Shown: positions 31,969 to 42,873 of the stretch, in pieces | Layout of the letters: each line of letters opens with the position of its first letter | How positions within the stretch are numbered: position 1 is the first letter of the stretch | Assembly (NCBI RefSeq): GCF_907164915.1 | Contig: NC_061862.1 | Coordinates: 137,445,520-137,509,519 of the forward strand | Origin: Impatiens glandulifera | Lineage: Eukaryota; Streptophyta; Magnoliopsida; Ericales; Balsaminaceae | DNA length: 64,000 nucleotides | Direction of reading: 5' to 3' | Notes under the pieces: generated by a model | What the model saw: the letters and a program-made list of their open reading frames with translations, nothing else | Told to the model about the DNA's origin: nothing | The model's database searches: none | Program-made: the position numbers and the translations under genes

Positions 31969-32732
31969 GGGAAATTTGACGAAATGACCTTAATAAATAC
32001 TTCAAATGAGCGGGTGACTAGCGCATATATTATATTGTGCGGGTGACCACTTAAAATTTTTTGGACGAAATTGCTCCTGTTGCGAGACGCAAGTAGATGC
32101 CGGTGAAAAGTCCTTTCGCGAATGCATCTCGCGATTGTGGACTTTTCAAAAAAAAAAAACAATTGCGTCTCGCGATTATCGGTTGCGTCTCGCGATTGCC
32201 GGTTGCTTCTCGCAACCGGGGTTGCGTCTCGCGACTGGGGCAATTTCGTCAAAAAAAAATGAAGTGGTCACCAGCGCATTTACAATTATGCACTGGTCAC
32301 TAGCTCATTTACCCCTATTACGGGGAAATTTGACAGAATGACCCTAAAGATGGCTTTATTTGACTTTTTGACTAGCGCATAAAATTAAATGCGCTGGTGT
32401 CACATTTTATTTTTTTGGACGAAAATGCCCCCGTTGCGATAAGCAATTGGGTGCATTATGAAAAGTCCACAATCGCGATACGCAACCCTGGTTGCGAGAC
32501 CAACGAATAAAAATTTTTGCACTGACCAACCATGCAAATAAAACCATCTTTAAGGTCATTCAGTCAAAAATAAAATTTATGCACCAACGAATTAAAACAT
32601 TTTCGTCCAAAAAAATAAAATGTGTCACCAACGAATAAAAATTTATGCACTGACCACCCACGCAAATAAAACCATCTTTAAGGTCATTTAGTCAAATTTC
32701 CCTATTACAAAGGTCCTTCTGTCAAATTTCCC
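31969..32732. mobile_element. Palindromic MITE with 8-bp TTATAAAA duplication
   Basis: Starts GGGAAATTTGACGAAATGACC and ends with the inverse (GTCAAATTTCCC). It is flanked by TTATAAAA at 31961-31968 and 32733-32740. Sub-terminal copies of the same arm occur near 32325, 32560 and 32690, so it is a nested composite of related units. The middle carries repeats of TTGCGTCTCGCGA (about 32085-32235 and 32430-32500), GC-rich against an AT-rich background. It encodes no protein. The 8-bp duplication suggests hAT-type mobilisation. Confidence 0.75.
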
Positions 32733-32740
32733 TTATAAAA
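32733..32740 (+). promoter_or_regulatory. Putative TATA box of the DUF247 fusion gene, within a MITE target duplication
   Basis: TTATAAAA about 58 bp before the ATG at 32798, so well placed for a core promoter. It is one copy of the MITE target duplication; the other is at 31961-31968. Confidence 0.55.
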
Positions 32741-32797
32741 TGGGTGAGAGTGATGAAAGTGTGAAGAGTAGAATTTTATTGTCCGGAAAAGACAGGA

Positions 32798-34740
32798 ATG
32801 GAGGCCGGCATTCCAGTATTTGATGGGAAAGGATATGAAATATGGAGAAAAAAGATGAAGTCATTGTTTCTCTCTCAAGAATTATGGGATATGGTGGAAC
32901 AAGGATACACGGGATTTTGTGAGAATTCCAAGTTGGGGTTGAGAGAGTGTAGAATGAAAGACGGGAAAGCTCTATATTTCATTCAACAAGGAGTTTCCGA
33001 TACTATATTTCCCTATATCATGGAAGCAAAGAGTTCAAAAGAAGCCTGGGATGCTATTAGAAATCGATTTGGTGATGGTTTCCAGCAGACAAAGGTTAAT
33101 TCATTTATGTTTTGACGGTTTATAATTGTAATGCATGGCTAATTGTTGATTAAATAGTTTTTATGTTATAATCTAGATTGAGGAGATAGTAACAAGTGGA
33201 AAGGAATCTGCGACGATAACCGGAAATGAAACTGCGACCATACGTATAGAAAGAATGGTGTCAAAGTTAACTCCCATTTACGAGGAAAGATGCATCTTCA
33301 GGGTTCCTGAATCATTGCGGAATGGAAACGAGGAATCTTACGAGCCAAAGGTGCTCTCCATCGGGCCTTACCACAGAGGCAAACCTCGCCTAGCTTCCAT
33401 GGAGGTGCACAAGATTCGTTACCTGCAACAATTGCTCCAACTTTCTGGCAATCAGAGTGTGGACAAATTGGTCGAAGCCATCACCCCAGAGGTGGAGAAG
33501 GTGAGAAAATACTACGCCGAGCCTATAAACAGTATTTCTAATGACGAACTGGCTCAAATGCTAGTGTTGGATGGATGCTTCATCATTGAGCTCTTTCGTA
33601 GGTTTGAAACCAGAGCCGACTTCTTTCCCACATCTGTGGACAAAGACGAATATTATGATTTCTCATTAAACTTGTTTGGGTATAAACATATCACTAACTC
33701 GTTAAGAGATGATCCCGTGATTAACTCTGATGTTTTATTAAATGAGTTGCAAAACGACCTCTTATTAATTGAGAACCAAATTCCATTTTTCATCCTCGAA
33801 ATCTTGTGTAGCGAGATTAGTAGTACTATCTTAAGCCTTGATACGGAGCTCGAAGAATTGACCATAAAGTTTTTGTGTCGGAAGTATGAAATGTATAGAT
33901 GGTGGAACAAATTCTTCATTGATGAATTATTTGAACATCGGTTACATTTGTTGGAGATTGCCCACAAGACTTCAAGCTGCTTCTACAAAAAAGGCTTGAA
34001 AGAGGACATTTCCCCAAAACACAATACTTTTATAAGCTGCTTCTACAAAAAAGGCTTGGAAGAGGATATTTCACCATCATCCAATTACGGAAATTTTTGT
34101 TTTGTCAACTCGGCCACAAAGCTAGAGGAAGCCAATGTTAGGTTGAAAGCGGGGACAGACCAATATGGAAGCACTTTTAACATAACATTTAGTAACGGAA
34201 AGTTGACGATACCAAAAATTACTATAGATGATCACTTTGAGATTGAAATCCGAAACTTTATTGCTTTCGAGTTATGTCAACAACATGACTCCAATAATAG
34301 GTACTACCATGCACATATATATGCATTATCATCATCAAATTATATACTTGCAATTACTTATAAGTACAGTTGATAATATTTATTCTTCTAACTATAGGTA
34401 CTACTGTGATTACGTCGTCTTCATGGATCATCTAATTGCCTCAACTGAAGATGTCGAGTTGCTTATATGCCGCCACATCATCACCAACCAAATGGTAGAT
34501 TTTAAATCTATTGAAAATATGTTTAAGAAGTTAAAGAGGTACATTGTACTGTCAAATCCTTATGCTTATTTTAAAATTTCCAATGATTTGACTAAATATT
34601 GTGAGTGTCCATGGAACAAATTGTTTGGAAGCTTCAAGCATAAATACACCAAAAACCCATGGGCATTTATATCCGTTGTTGTGGCTTCGATTCTTCTCGG
34701 ATTAACTATCATACAAACAGTGTTTTCCATTCTTTCTTAA
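32798..34740 (+). CDS. UBN2 (Copia-Gag-like)-DUF247 fusion protein, three exons
   Basis: Proposed exons are 32798-33094, 33177-34300 and 34398-34740 (587 codons). Exon 1 is a UBN2 domain as in Copia Gag: AGIPVFDGKGYEIWRKKMKS, ELWDMVEQGY, SSKEAWDAIRNRFGDGF. It ends AAG|GTTAAT. Intron 1 (82 bp) ends ATCTAG, and exon 2 continues in phase 0 with IEEIVTSGKES before MVSKLTPIYEERCIFRVP, the usual DUF247 start. Intron 2 (97 bp, GT-AG) restores RYYCDYVVFMDHLIAS. The C-terminus has one membrane anchor (FISVVVASILLGLTIIQTVF). DUF247 landmarks such as VLSIGPYHRGKPRL, LAQMLVLDGCFIIELF and LLIENQIPFFILEIL are intact. If exon 1 is not used, translation could start at ATG 33255 and give plain DUF247 (462 aa). 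The domains are clear; the fusion itself is inferred. Confidence 0.78.
33975..34094 (+). repeat. 60-bp in-frame tandem duplication in the DUF247 exon
   Basis: AGCTGCTTCTACAAAAAAGG starts at 33975 and again at 34035. It adds 20 residues (SCFYKKGL[KE]EDISP twice) without changing frame. The copies differ at several bases. Confidence 0.88.
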
Positions 34741-35169
34741 GTGACTGATTTCATCCAAGTGATTGTTTCACCTTCATCATTTTTATTTTAAGGTTGTTGT
34801 ATTTTGTAAGATTCTACTTTATGTGAGTTATCATTTTATTGTAACTAGTAAAGATGCTTCCAAAAATGTCATGGGGAATTACTTTTTGTCAGCATGAAGC
34901 CTTTAATTCTATATTTCAGTTGAATCATGCATCAAGATTGATAAAACCTAAAAACAAATATAGAAAGCCTCACATGTATTGTTCTCAAACAAATACCTCT
35001 GATCAATCAACAAAACTGATAAGAAAAACAAGATAAATTGGCCCAAATCACTAGATGATATCAGCCGAACTAGGAAAACTAATTAAGATCAACCCAACAT
35101 AAGAAGCTTCTGAACAATAATATCATAAAATGCAGTTAACAGAAAATTAGGATTTTCAATCAAAGATAT
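34741..35169. other. DUF247 3' flank and spacer to Copia-3
   Basis: Contains one copy of the AAGGTTGTTGTATTTTGTAAGA unit that is tandemly repeated after the first DUF247 gene. The rest is AT-rich with no gene. No 3' LTR for Copia-3 was recognised here. Confidence 0.5.
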
Positions 35170-38100
35170 TAATCAAATTTATAAAATTTTGAACAAGTTG
35201 ATAGATAACAGTTTCTTAATTCTGCAGAGGTTAATGACACCTCATCGGTAAGAACATACAAATGCAAATAAAGTGTTACAATGAAGATTACATTCAGATC
35301 TAATATATACCTTACATTAATGTGTTTCGATCTAAAATAAAATGTTGAGTTTTTTCAAGGTAAATCGCAATTTGACTATCACAAAAAAACCCTTATTTAT
35401 CCTGCACAAAACCAAGTTCAGATAGTAGTTTTTTTAACCCAAATTAATTATTTAAAAGTATTAGTTTCTACAATAAGTTCAGCTTCAGCGGTTGAGAACG
35501 CAACACATTTTTGAAGCCTAAATTACCACGCAACAACTCCTCTTGCAAAAGTAATCCAATATCAAGAAGTAATTTTCTTGAATCAACATCACCTGTCATA
35601 TCATAGTTGACATAACCAACATTCGGACTCTCAATCCCAAGGCAAAGTCTCAAACTTGATGTAACTCGAAGATATATCTCAATATTCATTTGATAGCTTC
35701 CCAATGTTTTTTTCCAGGATTGGAAAGGAACATGCTCACAATACCAACAACATGAGCAATATTTGGTCTTGTGCTAACCATGGAATACATAAGACTTCTA
35801 ACATCAGAATCACAAGCAATATTCTTCATATATTCTTTCTCATCATCTTTTGAAGGACAAAGACCGTAGCTCAATTTAAAATGTGTTGTTAGAGGTGTGG
35901 CTATACTATTGATCTTCTCCATATTGAATCTCTACAACAATTTTTCATAATATCATTCTTGAGACAACCATAATTTTTTTTGTCTTTCTATCACGACTAA
36001 TTCTGATTCCAAGAATTTGATTCGGTGGTCCAAGATCCTTCATCGCAAAGGACCCTCCTAAGTCTTGTTTTATCCTATTAATTCTCAAAACACTTTGACC
36101 AACAATAAAATTTTCATCAATACAAAATAAGAGAATAACAAAATAATTAAGAGATAATTTTTGCACCAACACACAATGGAGGGAAGTAGTCTTCTTATAT
36201 TCGTGTTCCTTCATTACAACTCAAACTTCTTGTACCATTATCGTGGAGCTTGTTTCAAACCATACAAATTTTTCTTTAATATGCAAACATAATTCTTTTT
36301 ACCCTTGACTTTAAATCCATCAAGTTGATCCACGTAAATCTTTTCTTCTAAATCATCTTGAAGAAAAGTCATCTTCACGTCCATTTGTTCAACTTCCAAA
36401 TCAAGAATAGTTGTCATACTCAAGACTAATTTTAAAACTAAAGACAACTCTAATTGAAGTCATTTTATCTATAGGAGAAAATATTTCATCAAAATTAATA
36501 CCCTTTCTTTGACTAAACCCTTGACAACCAAACGAGATTTGTGTTGTGGAGCTGAAGTATTGTTCATCTTATCTCAGTTTATACACCCACCTATTTTTCA
36601 AAGCTTTCTTTCCTTTTGGTAATTCTACCAACTCAAATGAATGATTGTCATGTAAAGATTGCATCTCATTCTTCGTTATCAATAGCCTCTTCATATGACT
36701 CTAACTCTCCCCCTATCCGTCACCAACGTATATTCATTATGAAAATATCTAGTTAAAGGTTGTCGATCTCTCGTAGATCGTCTAAATGGTTATAAGTGAT
36801 TCATCTTGCTTGTTAATAGCATTCTACATGTGAACATCATATTCACCCTCATCATCATCCTCTTGCACCCAATTTTCTGTTGAAATATATGTATTAGATA
36901 ATGAACTTTATCTAAATTTATCGACTCACATTTTCTCATCAACTCATCGTTGTAAGCTTTATCACTTTCCTCAATAGTCTCATCTTCAAAGAAGATAACA
37001 TCACGACTTCTGACAAACTTCTTTGCAAATGGATCATACATTTTGTAGCCGAACTCATCTTGTCCATAACCCAAGAAGATGCACTCACGACTCTTCACAT
37101 CCAACTTTGATCTTTCATCCTTTAGAATGTGAACAAAACACCTACATTCAAATACTCGTAAGTGATCATAAGCATTTTTTTATTTATTTTTTTGGAACTT
37201 CACCGTTCAAAGCAACTCTATGACTCAAATTAATAACATGTACCACCGTGTGTAATGTTTCACCCCCAAAACATTGGGAGAAACTTTGTTTCTGAAAGAA
37301 AACATCTAATTATCTCAAAAATTGTCATGTTCATCATTTTTACAAAGTCATTCAACTTAGGAGTCTTTAGAGGTGTCTTTTGATGTCTGATCTTATATTG
37401 TTTGTAGTATGCATCAAATTGACCACAATACTTACCACTATTATCACTATGAATGCACTTGATCTTCTTTTTAGACTCTCTTTCAACAAGAGCATGAAAT
37501 TCCTTGAACTTGTTTAAAATTTCATCTTTAGTTTTCAAAACATAGATCCAAAGCTTCTTGTAATGATCATCAATAAACGTTACAAAGTAAAGCGCACCTT
37601 TAATAGTTCGTACCTCCAAAGGTCCACAAACTTCTGAATGCACCAACTCTAAGTGAACTAACTTTCTTGAAGGATTCTTAAACGATTCTCAAGTTTGTTT
37701 TCCTACAAGACAATGAGAACAATTCTCCAAATATGTCTCTCTCAAATATGAAATAATATTTTTCTTAACCATCAAATTCAACCCATTTTCACTAATGTGA
37801 CCAAGTCTTCGGTGTAATAACTTGTAAGCTTCTTTACTTTGTACAACATTCACATCATCCTTTTTTTATCAATGATTTCATTAAATATAAATTTAAAAAC
37901 TTATCTCTTCAAGCTACAACGAGGTTACCTTTTGAAAGTTTCCATTTTTCAGAAGCAAAAGAGCTTAAAAATCCATCATCATCAAGCTTTATAGTTGAAA
38001 TCAAATTCAACCTCATATATGGAGCATGTCGAACATCTTTAAGTAGCAACTTCGATCCATTTCTAAATTCTAGGCAAATATTATCGATACCAATAACATT

Positions 38101-39090
38101 ACTTATGGTATTATTACACATCTTCAATACTCTAAAATTGCCTGAAGTATAGGATTTAAAGTAATCTTTCTTTGGCGTAGCATGTATGGCAGCTCATGTG
38201 TCAAACATCCAAGTTGACACATCATATACAAGGTTAATTGTATTATCATCGTGAACAATGAAGAGATCATATGTATTTATTGAGATGCAGTCTTCACAAT
38301 GATCATTATTTTGCTTAGATCTGTTCGCTTCATTTTTGAGCTTGTAACAGTTCTTCTTTATGTGTCCACTTTTACCACAATGGTAATATTCAGTTGACTT
38401 GTATTTTAACTTAGACTTGTTCTAACTCTTATGTCTTGACTACTTTCTCACCTCTACTAACATGTCTTCCCCGAGTTTCAGCAACAAACACATTTGACTG
38501 TGATGAAGAACCTTGGATCTTCATCTTAATTCAAGACACTATTTTTGGCCATCTCCAATATTGCCGCACTATTAAAAACAAAGTTACAAAGAGAAACTTT
38601 AAAAATATCACATGAATCAAGTAGAGTAGTCAATAACCAAAGTCCTTGAATAACATCTTCGAAGTTCATTCACATTCCTGACATCTAATCAAGAACACCC
38701 CAAAACACATTCAAGTGATCAATCATAGAAGCATTATCACTATATCTCAAGTGGATAATCTTTTTGAGCAAAAACATTTTGTTATTTCTATTCTTTGATG
38801 CATACAAATTCTCAACTTTACTCTAGAGAGTAGGTGCATTTATCACATGTTGTATGCGGTTATAAACATTATCTTCAAAAAATTGACGAATGAAACCACA
38901 TACCTATTCATGCTCAAAAACACATTCCTCATCAGATTTGGAGATGAGTTTCTCACTACCAAAAATAGGTAAATGCAAAGACTTCATAAATAAAAGATCT
39001 TTTATTCACCCTTTCAGATATGATAGTTTGAATCATTCAAAAAAATAATTATGTTTGTTTTAATCTTCATAAACCAATCAAAATAAAAAT
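35170..39090 (-). pseudogene. Copia-3 gag-pol relic
   Basis: On the minus strand from high to low coordinates: a Gag tail with a zinc knuckle that has lost its first Cys (YHCGKSGHIKKNC, about 38390-38345), a post-protease block (38127-37909), and integrase (GPLEVRTIKGALYFVTFIDD; IKCIHSDNSGKYC, where the usual Gly-Glu is lost). Then come the FLGYGQDEFGY block (37104-36790), RT ([28 protein letters not shown]) with further RT pieces down to 35686, and RNase H (FSTAEAELI, SKHINVRY) to about 35170. Many stops and indels. Confidence 0.88.
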
Positions 39091-39102
39091 GCTTAGAACC
39101 AA

Positions 39103-39114
39103 GTTTTGATACCA
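39103..39114 (-). other. Copia-3 primer binding site
   Basis: On the minus strand reads TGGTATCAAAAC, 3 bp inside the LTR boundary at 39118, as in Tnt1-type elements primed by initiator-Met tRNA. Confidence 0.75.
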
Positions 39115-39117
39115 CTA

Positions 39118-39650
39118 TGTTAGAAATAAAGCGGAATAATCATACTTGTAATTAATTAACCATTTCCACTTGATTGGATCTTTAGAAACGAGAAACAATA
39201 AATATAATCGGAAATATAAATGACAAAAAAATACCCAAAATTTAACATGGAAAACCTTCTCAAATCAAATAAAAAAAACTACGAAACTTTCGTCTAAAAG
39301 AAGTATACTATAATCAAATGTAAAACATGAAACAAATGAAGATGAGTGGTAAACAAATAAGATACCTCACAATCTCTCTATAAGTGTATACTAGATGTTT
39401 CTTAGATGTATTTTGATAAGGCCACTTCCTCCAGCTTTTATAGGAATATGAGGACAACACAAGAGTCTATTTCCAATAAGACAAACTTGCCCTATTTAAC
39501 ACAAATCTACTTCTTAAACAAGTTGAGCTTTTTATTGGAATAATACTAGATTTATCTTTAAAATTATGATCATTTCTTAAATTTATTCATAACCTAAAAA
39601 TTTATTGTCTATATTATAATCTTGTAAATTATGTTTATATTTATCCAAAC
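39118..39650 (-). repeat. Copia-3 5' LTR (outer end approximate)
   Basis: Begins TGTTAGAAATAAAG next to the primer site. On the minus strand it contains CTATAAAAGC near 39437, a likely TATA box. The outer boundary cannot be fixed without a partner LTR. Confidence 0.55.
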
Positions 39651-40366
39651 AAAAAAAAGTTATATGATCCAAGTTTGGGCGAGTCTATCATTTTCTGGTA
39701 AAATATATGGTCCGCCCATATTAATTCGGAATAGAGTTTGGAGTGTAATTACGGTTAGACCTTGGAATGCAGTATTTGGATAGACTGATGTGGCATCGTC
39801 TGTTATTAGAGAATTGGGGGCGATGTAAATAATTTAAAGGGAATTGACGAATGCGAAGGAATTCAATGACGAGGAGATGAAGGCGATCACAAGGAATCAG
39901 ATGTCACGTTGACGGAGAATTCTTTGACAAAATCTGCGGCGGAAGGGATGAATTGTTCAGAAGGACAAAATATTGAGTTTGGACGGAGAAGTTTGTTGAG
40001 TAGAGTGTAGTTTTGGTAAACAAAAGGGGATAAATAGATTTGAATTTAGTGTTGGCCTGGTTGTTTGATTGGAAATGAATATTTGAAAATCGTGGTAAAA
40101 AAATTAATGTTTGGTATAGTTTTTGATCCGTTAATAATGGTTGAAGATTAGAAGCTAGAACTGTTTGTGGGGTAGAAAGGAGACGAAGCTAACTAGGTTA
40201 TGTGAAACAAAATAAGGGAGGTAAGGTGATCAAATTTTGCCTCACCCATTTTACTATTATTTATTTCAGTGTTTTATCATTACAAGGAAGGAGCCATATT
40301 TCTAACCATTTCACCTTAATCATTTTTATAATTTTAAATGAATCATTTCACCCTAAGATAATACTA
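39651..40366. other. Intergenic DNA, nothing recognised
   Basis: Less AT-rich around 39780-39980, but no sustained frame or known motif on either strand. Confidence 0.5.
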
Positions 40367-40473
40367 AAATAACCATTTTTATAATTGTTACATTCTCATT
40401 TTTTTAATATGTTATTTCAGAGTTTTATAAGGCAAAAAGCCAATATAACAACTCAAATATCAATGGTGGAAAT
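40367..40473. repeat. 107-bp flank of Copia-4, also found at its other end
   Basis: AAATAACCATTTTTATAATT through GGTGGAAAT recurs almost unchanged at 49605-49711, directly after the truncated 3' LTR. Normal Copia insertions duplicate only 5 bp. Confidence 0.92.
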
Positions 40474-40631
40474 TGTTGGGTCAAATTATTTTGACTAAGT
40501 GTTGAAATAATTTAACCACTGAGATTTTGATGATGAAATGACTTATGAGTTTTGATGCAGGTGTATTGAAACAATATTTCATAAGACTTGGCTCTAATGA
40601 GGGTCATTAGACCGATTTTGGCATTCAATGC

Positions 40632-41910
40632 ATAGAATTAGACGTACAGTCTAACTCATCGGAGTTAGACGGGTAGTCTAATGAATGCATAGAATTAGAC
40701 GTACAGTCTAACTCATCGGAGTTAGACGTGTAATTAGAAGGATGGTCTAATAGATACACGGAATTAGACGTAAGTCTAATACATAGAATTAGACGTACAG
40801 TCTAACTCATCGGAGTTAGACGTGTAGTCTAATGAATGCATAGAATTAGACGTACAGTCTAACTCATCGGAGTTAGACGTGTAGTCTAATGAATGCATAG
40901 AATTAGACGTATAGTCTAACTCATCGGAGTTAGACGTGTAGTCTAATAGACGTGTAATTAGACGGATGGTCTAACAGATACACGAAATTAGACATAAGTC
41001 TAATGCATAGAATTAGACATACAGTCTAACTCATCGGAGTTAGACGTGTAGTCTAATGAATGTAAAGAATTAGACGTAAGTCTAATGAATACACAGAATT
41101 AGACGTAAGTCTAATATATTCGAAATTAGACGTACAGTCTAACTCATCGAAGTTAGACATGCAGTCTAATAGTTATTGAATAATTAGACGTGTGGTCTAA
41201 TTATTGAAAGTTAGACGTGCATCTAACTACTTCAGACAAGTCTAAGGTAGAACCGGAATTAGACGTGTAGTCTAACTTAGTGGAGTTAGACGTACCGTCT
41301 AATGGATATTGAATAATTAGACGTGTGGTCTAATTAGTGAAAGTTAGACGTGCGTCTAACTCCTTCAGACAAGTCTAAGGTAGAACCGAAATTAGACGTA
41401 CAGTCTAACTCAGTGGAGTTAGACGTACCATGTAATGGTTATTGAATAATTAGACGTGTGGTCTAATTAGTGAAAGTTAGACGTGCGTCTAACTCCTTCA
41501 GACAAGTCTGAGGTAGAACCGGAATTAGACGTGTAGTCTAACTTAGTGGAGTTAGACGTACTGTCTAATGGTTATTGAATAATTAGACGTGTGGTCTAAT
41601 TAGTGAAAGTTAGACGTGCGTCTAACTCTTTCAGACAAGTCTGAGGTAGAACCGGAATTAGACGTGTAGTCTAACTCAGTGGAGTTAGACGTACCGTCTA
41701 ATGGTTATTGAATAATTAGACGTGTGGTCTAATTAGTGAAAGTTAGACGTGCGTCTAACTCCTTTAGACAAGTCTGAGGTAGAATCGGAATTAGACGTGT
41801 AGTCTAACTTAGTGGAGTTAGACGTACCGTCTAATGGTTATTGAATAATTAGACGTAAGTCTAATTCTATTAGACCAGGCGGTCTAATAGACGTTATTAT
41901 TTAAAGGAGA
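40632..41910 (+). repeat. TTAGAC palindrome array in the Copia-4 LTR
   Basis: About 40 copies by eye of TTAGAC, most paired as TTAGAC-N4/5-GTCTAA (spacers GTACA, GTGTA, GTAA, GGATG, GTACC). In the second half these are organised in a ~132-bp higher-order unit, repeated about five times from 41171 (marker GGTTATTGAATAATTAGACG). Each unit is an inverted repeat, as for a dimeric DNA-binding protein. Confidence 0.92.
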
Positions 41911-42576
41911 TGTGTGATTTCATTAGACATATTTTACAATCCGTCTAACTGAAATACGTCTAATGCTTAATTTAAGCAGTATGCTTGAATCTAGCATTTC
42001 ACCTACCCACGTGCTATAGCTGTACCCTACTCCTGCTCCACTTTCTAGTGAAGATTAGTACAACAGCTATATGCAACCAACCAAGGAATGCCACTTAAGA
42101 CAATTTTCCTCACATTACTTGTTTTGCAGGTACATCCCTGATGGAATATTCGGCGCACTACCAGTGATGTACGACCACGATCCTTGTGCTCAGATCCTAC
42201 TGTGTACAATGGAAGCTTTCCAATGGAAGAGTGTCACGTATCATTCTTGAAGATTCGACCGTTAGCTCCTGCTCAGTATTTAACAAATCTAAAAGACAAC
42301 AGACAATTTTCCTTACACAACGAACTAGCAATCTGATTTTACAAAGAAGGAAATTGTTCTATCTTATTCAAGCCTTTGAATATTCATACTGTTAAGCTGC
42401 TTTCTGATTGTACTGTGTGTTAATTAAGAGAGATCTAGAATCAAAAACACCTTTAACTGAGTGATATTCTTCATCTTGTAATTGAACAGAAAGTATTATG
42501 TTCAATAGTGAGCTAAGTGTGTGTAAACTGTATTTGATTCGAATCATATTATAGTGAATCCTTCCGGTGGTTGGAA

Positions 42577-42620
42577 GAAGGGGTGACGTAGGAGAGTTTC
42601 TCCGAACATCCATAAACAAA
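42577..42620 (+). promoter_or_regulatory. Conserved LTR block with TGACGTAGGAG (Copia-4)
   Basis: GGGGTGACGTAGGAG, CTCCGAACATCC and ATAAAC in the order seen in Copia-2 and Copia-6 LTRs. Confidence 0.8.
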
Positions 42621-42830
42621 ATGCCGTGTTCTTTCATTTCTGTCATCTTTTCATATTTCATCTTGTGCTTCAAACCCAAGTAAACAATTCCGCCTTGAAT
42701 CCGTTTCAAGTGTTTGCGTAGAATAGAAAGCGAATTAAATCCCTAACAGGATTTCTTTCAAACCGTTTTTCATAAGCCTTCATCCTTAGCCAGACCCCCC
42801 GTCTCTATCGATAAAGTCGATCCTATCAAT

Positions 42831-42843
42831 TGGTATCAGAGCC
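42831..42843 (+). other. Copia-4 primer binding site
   Basis: TGGTATCAGAGCC, a perfect initiator-Met-tRNA complement, 2 bp after the LTR. Confidence 0.92.
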
Positions 42844-42873
42844 TTGTTTCTATTCTCAAGCCTTTCCTGATAT

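Larger units (their letters stand above)
35170..39650 (-). mobile_element. Copia-3: degenerate Tnt1-like Copia element, minus strand
   Basis: A minus-strand gag-pol relic followed on its 5' side by a primer site and an LTR-like sequence starting TGTTAGAAATAAAG at 39118. The integrase and post-integrase motifs (FVTFIDD, FLGYGQDEFGYKMYDP) group it with Tnt1-type elements. No matching 3' LTR is visible at the low-coordinate end, so it is truncated or too diverged. The LTR outer limit near 39650 is approximate. Confidence 0.82.
40474..42828 (+). repeat. Copia-4 5' LTR
   Basis: Starts TGTTGGGTCAAATTATT, ends TCCTATCA before the primer site. The length of 2355 bp is mostly due to the palindrome array. 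The first ~450 bp are nearly identical to 49147-49604, which suggests a young insertion. Confidence 0.88.

Noticed and set aside
31869..32303. Overlapping open frames on both strands in the second MITE
   Set aside because: They translate the TTGCGTCTCGCGA repeats and lie within the inverted-repeat element.
34741..35300. 3' LTR of Copia-3
   Set aside because: No segment matches the LTR at 39118, and the RNase H relic extends to about 35170, so no LTR is claimed.
40632..41910. Regularly spaced short palindromes resembling a CRISPR array
   Set aside because: Spacers are not unique, the repeats are half-sites 4-60 bp apart, and the array lies within a plant LTR and recurs in its 3' LTR.
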